Source: JBGPLH01 sp041486365 [NCBI: Thermodesulfobacteriota bacterium]
GTDB taxonomy: Bacteria; JAUYMQ01
DNA length: 5,733 nucleotides
Direction of reading: 5' to 3'
Assembly: GCA_041486365.1 (NCBI GenBank)
Contig: JBGPLH010000222.1
Span: 1 to 5,733 of the forward strand
Position numbers and translations under genes: made by a program. Of the stretch, positions 5,237 to 5,733 are shown piece by piece. The notes beneath the pieces are model-generated. The model was not told where the DNA came from. It ran no database searches and worked only from the letters and a program-made list of their open reading frames with translations. Each line of letters starts with the position of its first letter. The stretch's first letter is position 1.

Positions 5237-5253
5237 CTCGCGCGAAGCGCGAG
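5237..5253. promoter_or_regulatory. Perfect 7-bp hairpin in the amidase leader
   Basis: CTCGCGC and GCGCGAG are exact complements separated by GAA, forming a very stable GC-rich stem with a 3-nt loop. It begins 12 nt beyond the amidase ribosome site (5219-5224), so in the amidase mRNA it would lie just upstream of the site. It could be an operator, an mRNA stabiliser or chance in GC-rich DNA. There is no T-run for termination on either strand. Confidence 0.4.
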
Positions 5254-5540
5254 CCGACAGTTAGAGTGTTTCGGGATCCGTCGCCCGCGGGACCAGGCCT
5301 CTTCGGGCGCTGGAAGCTGGTGAAAGGGGCCGGGAACGGGGCCCTGCGGGGGTGTCCAGGCTAGTGTCTAAATCAGGAACCCTGTGATAGTCTCGGGAAG
5401 CGACCACGGGACGTCGCAAGCAATCAGATGTCGGTGCTCCCGCGCCGACCCTTATATCACGAATCCGAGTTCTCACGCTTCACGCGAGACTTCGTCGAAG
5501 CGGTCCGGGCGCTGCCAGAAAAGGCGGATCCGGACCGGAG

Positions 5541-5546
5541 AAGGAG
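5541..5546 (+). promoter_or_regulatory. Ribosome binding site of the AOR gene
   Basis: AAGGAG with 6 nt to the ATG at 5553 is a near-ideal Shine-Dalgarno sequence and fixes the start of the aldehyde:ferredoxin oxidoreductase gene. Confidence 0.75.
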
Positions 5547-5552
5547 TGGCGT

Positions 5553-5733
5553 ATGGTGAACTACGGTGTCGCAGGAAAGATCCTCTGGGTAGACCTCTCC
5601 CAGCGAAAGCACTGGACGCAGGAGATCCCGGGGGAAACCTACCGGAAATTCCTGGGCGGCTACGGGCTCGGCGTCCGGATCCTCTACGAGAACATGCCGG
5701 CCGGCGCGGATCCCCTCGGTCCCGACAACATCA
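5553..5733 (+). CDS. Aldehyde:ferredoxin oxidoreductase family protein, N-terminal part (runs off the window)
   Basis: Sixty residues are visible before the window ends. They match the N-terminal domain of the AOR family: a first strand pair GVAGKILWVDLSQRK (5-19), then KFLGGYGLGVRILYENMPAG (32-51), and ADPLGPDN (52-59). The Gly-rich GGxGLG turn followed by a PLxPDN segment is characteristic of the domain that binds the tungsten- or molybdenum-bis-pterin cofactor. Family members oxidise aldehydes, or in relatives reduce carboxylic or aromatic acids, passing electrons to ferredoxin, and also carry a [4Fe-4S] cluster whose Cys ligands lie downstream of this window. Family members are typically about 600-700 aa, so most of the gene is missing. 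It diverges from the amidase across 341 nt. The subfamily and substrate cannot be assigned from this fragment. Confidence 0.88.
   Translation, partial: MVNYGVAGKILWVDLSQRKHWTQEIPGETYRKFLGGYGLGVRILYENMPAGADPLGPDNI

Larger units (their letters stand above)
5212..5552. other. Divergent intergenic region between the amidase and AOR genes
   Basis: This 341-nt stretch should hold the promoters for both flanking genes. I see a 17-nt perfect hairpin near the amidase side (5237-5253), a G-rich segment (about 5325-5352), and, toward the AOR side, TGTGATAGT (5383-5391), which resembles an extended -10 but has no good -35, and the AT-rich TTATAT (5452-5457). A short frame from ATG 5428 to TGA 5557-5559 (43 codons) overlaps the AOR start but has no good ribosome site. 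No tRNA or strong terminator is visible. The region is less G+C-biased than the genes, as expected for regulatory DNA. Confidence 0.5.

Noticed and set aside
4579-5364. 261-codon plus-strand frame over the amidase gene
   Set aside because: It is antisense to the amidase triad region and has no domain; GC-rich codon bias alone keeps it open.

Overview
The window comes from a high-GC bacterial chromosome (by eye about two-thirds G+C, with third codon positions almost all G or C in the real genes). The gene set points to an uncultured, soil- or sediment-type bacterium with several redox cofactors: an actinobacterial-type HemQ, an F420-type luciferase-like oxidoreductase, a tungsten/molybdopterin aldehyde:ferredoxin oxidoreductase and an amidase-signature hydrolase. 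Candidates such as Rokubacteria, Myxococcota/Desulfobacterota, Acidobacteria or an actinobacterial relative all fit. I cannot fix the phylum from this sequence.

Layout. (1) 1-137: C-terminal tail of a plus-strand membrane-associated protein. (2) 295-2065: an apparent three-gene plus-strand operon of a chlorite-dismutase-family coproheme decarboxylase (HemQ/ChdC), a YkgJ-type cysteine-cluster protein and a DUF4149-type four-helix membrane protein, with gaps of only 13 and 18 nt. (3) 2066-2460: a gene-free stretch almost filled by a 379-bp element bounded by a perfect 25-bp inverted repeat, lying between convergent genes. (4) 2461-2841 minus: a single-domain VOC (glyoxalase-fold) protein, divergent from (5) 2974-3795 plus: an LLM-class, probably F420-dependent, oxidoreductase. 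(6) 3805-5211 minus: a 468-aa amidase with an intact Lys-Ser-Ser triad, convergent with the oxidoreductase across 9 nt. (7) 5212-5552: a divergent intergenic region with a 17-nt perfect hairpin in the amidase leader. (8) 5553 to the window end: the first 60 residues of an aldehyde:ferredoxin oxidoreductase.

How the genes may work together. HemQ performs the last step of the coproporphyrin-dependent heme pathway. Its tight linkage to a metal-chelating Cys-cluster protein and a small His-containing membrane protein suggests a heme or iron-handling operon, but that link is an inference. The VOC, LLM, amidase and AOR genes look like catabolic or redox accessory genes with unknown substrates, not one recognisable pathway.

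The most unusual item is the 2077-2455 element. It has long perfect inverted ends, tandem TGACTTAT octamers inside them, several internal hairpins and no intact transposase. It looks like a non-autonomous (MITE-like or RAYT/REP-like) element and is the best candidate for something undescribed. I found no CRISPR array, tRNA, rRNA or complete insertion sequence.
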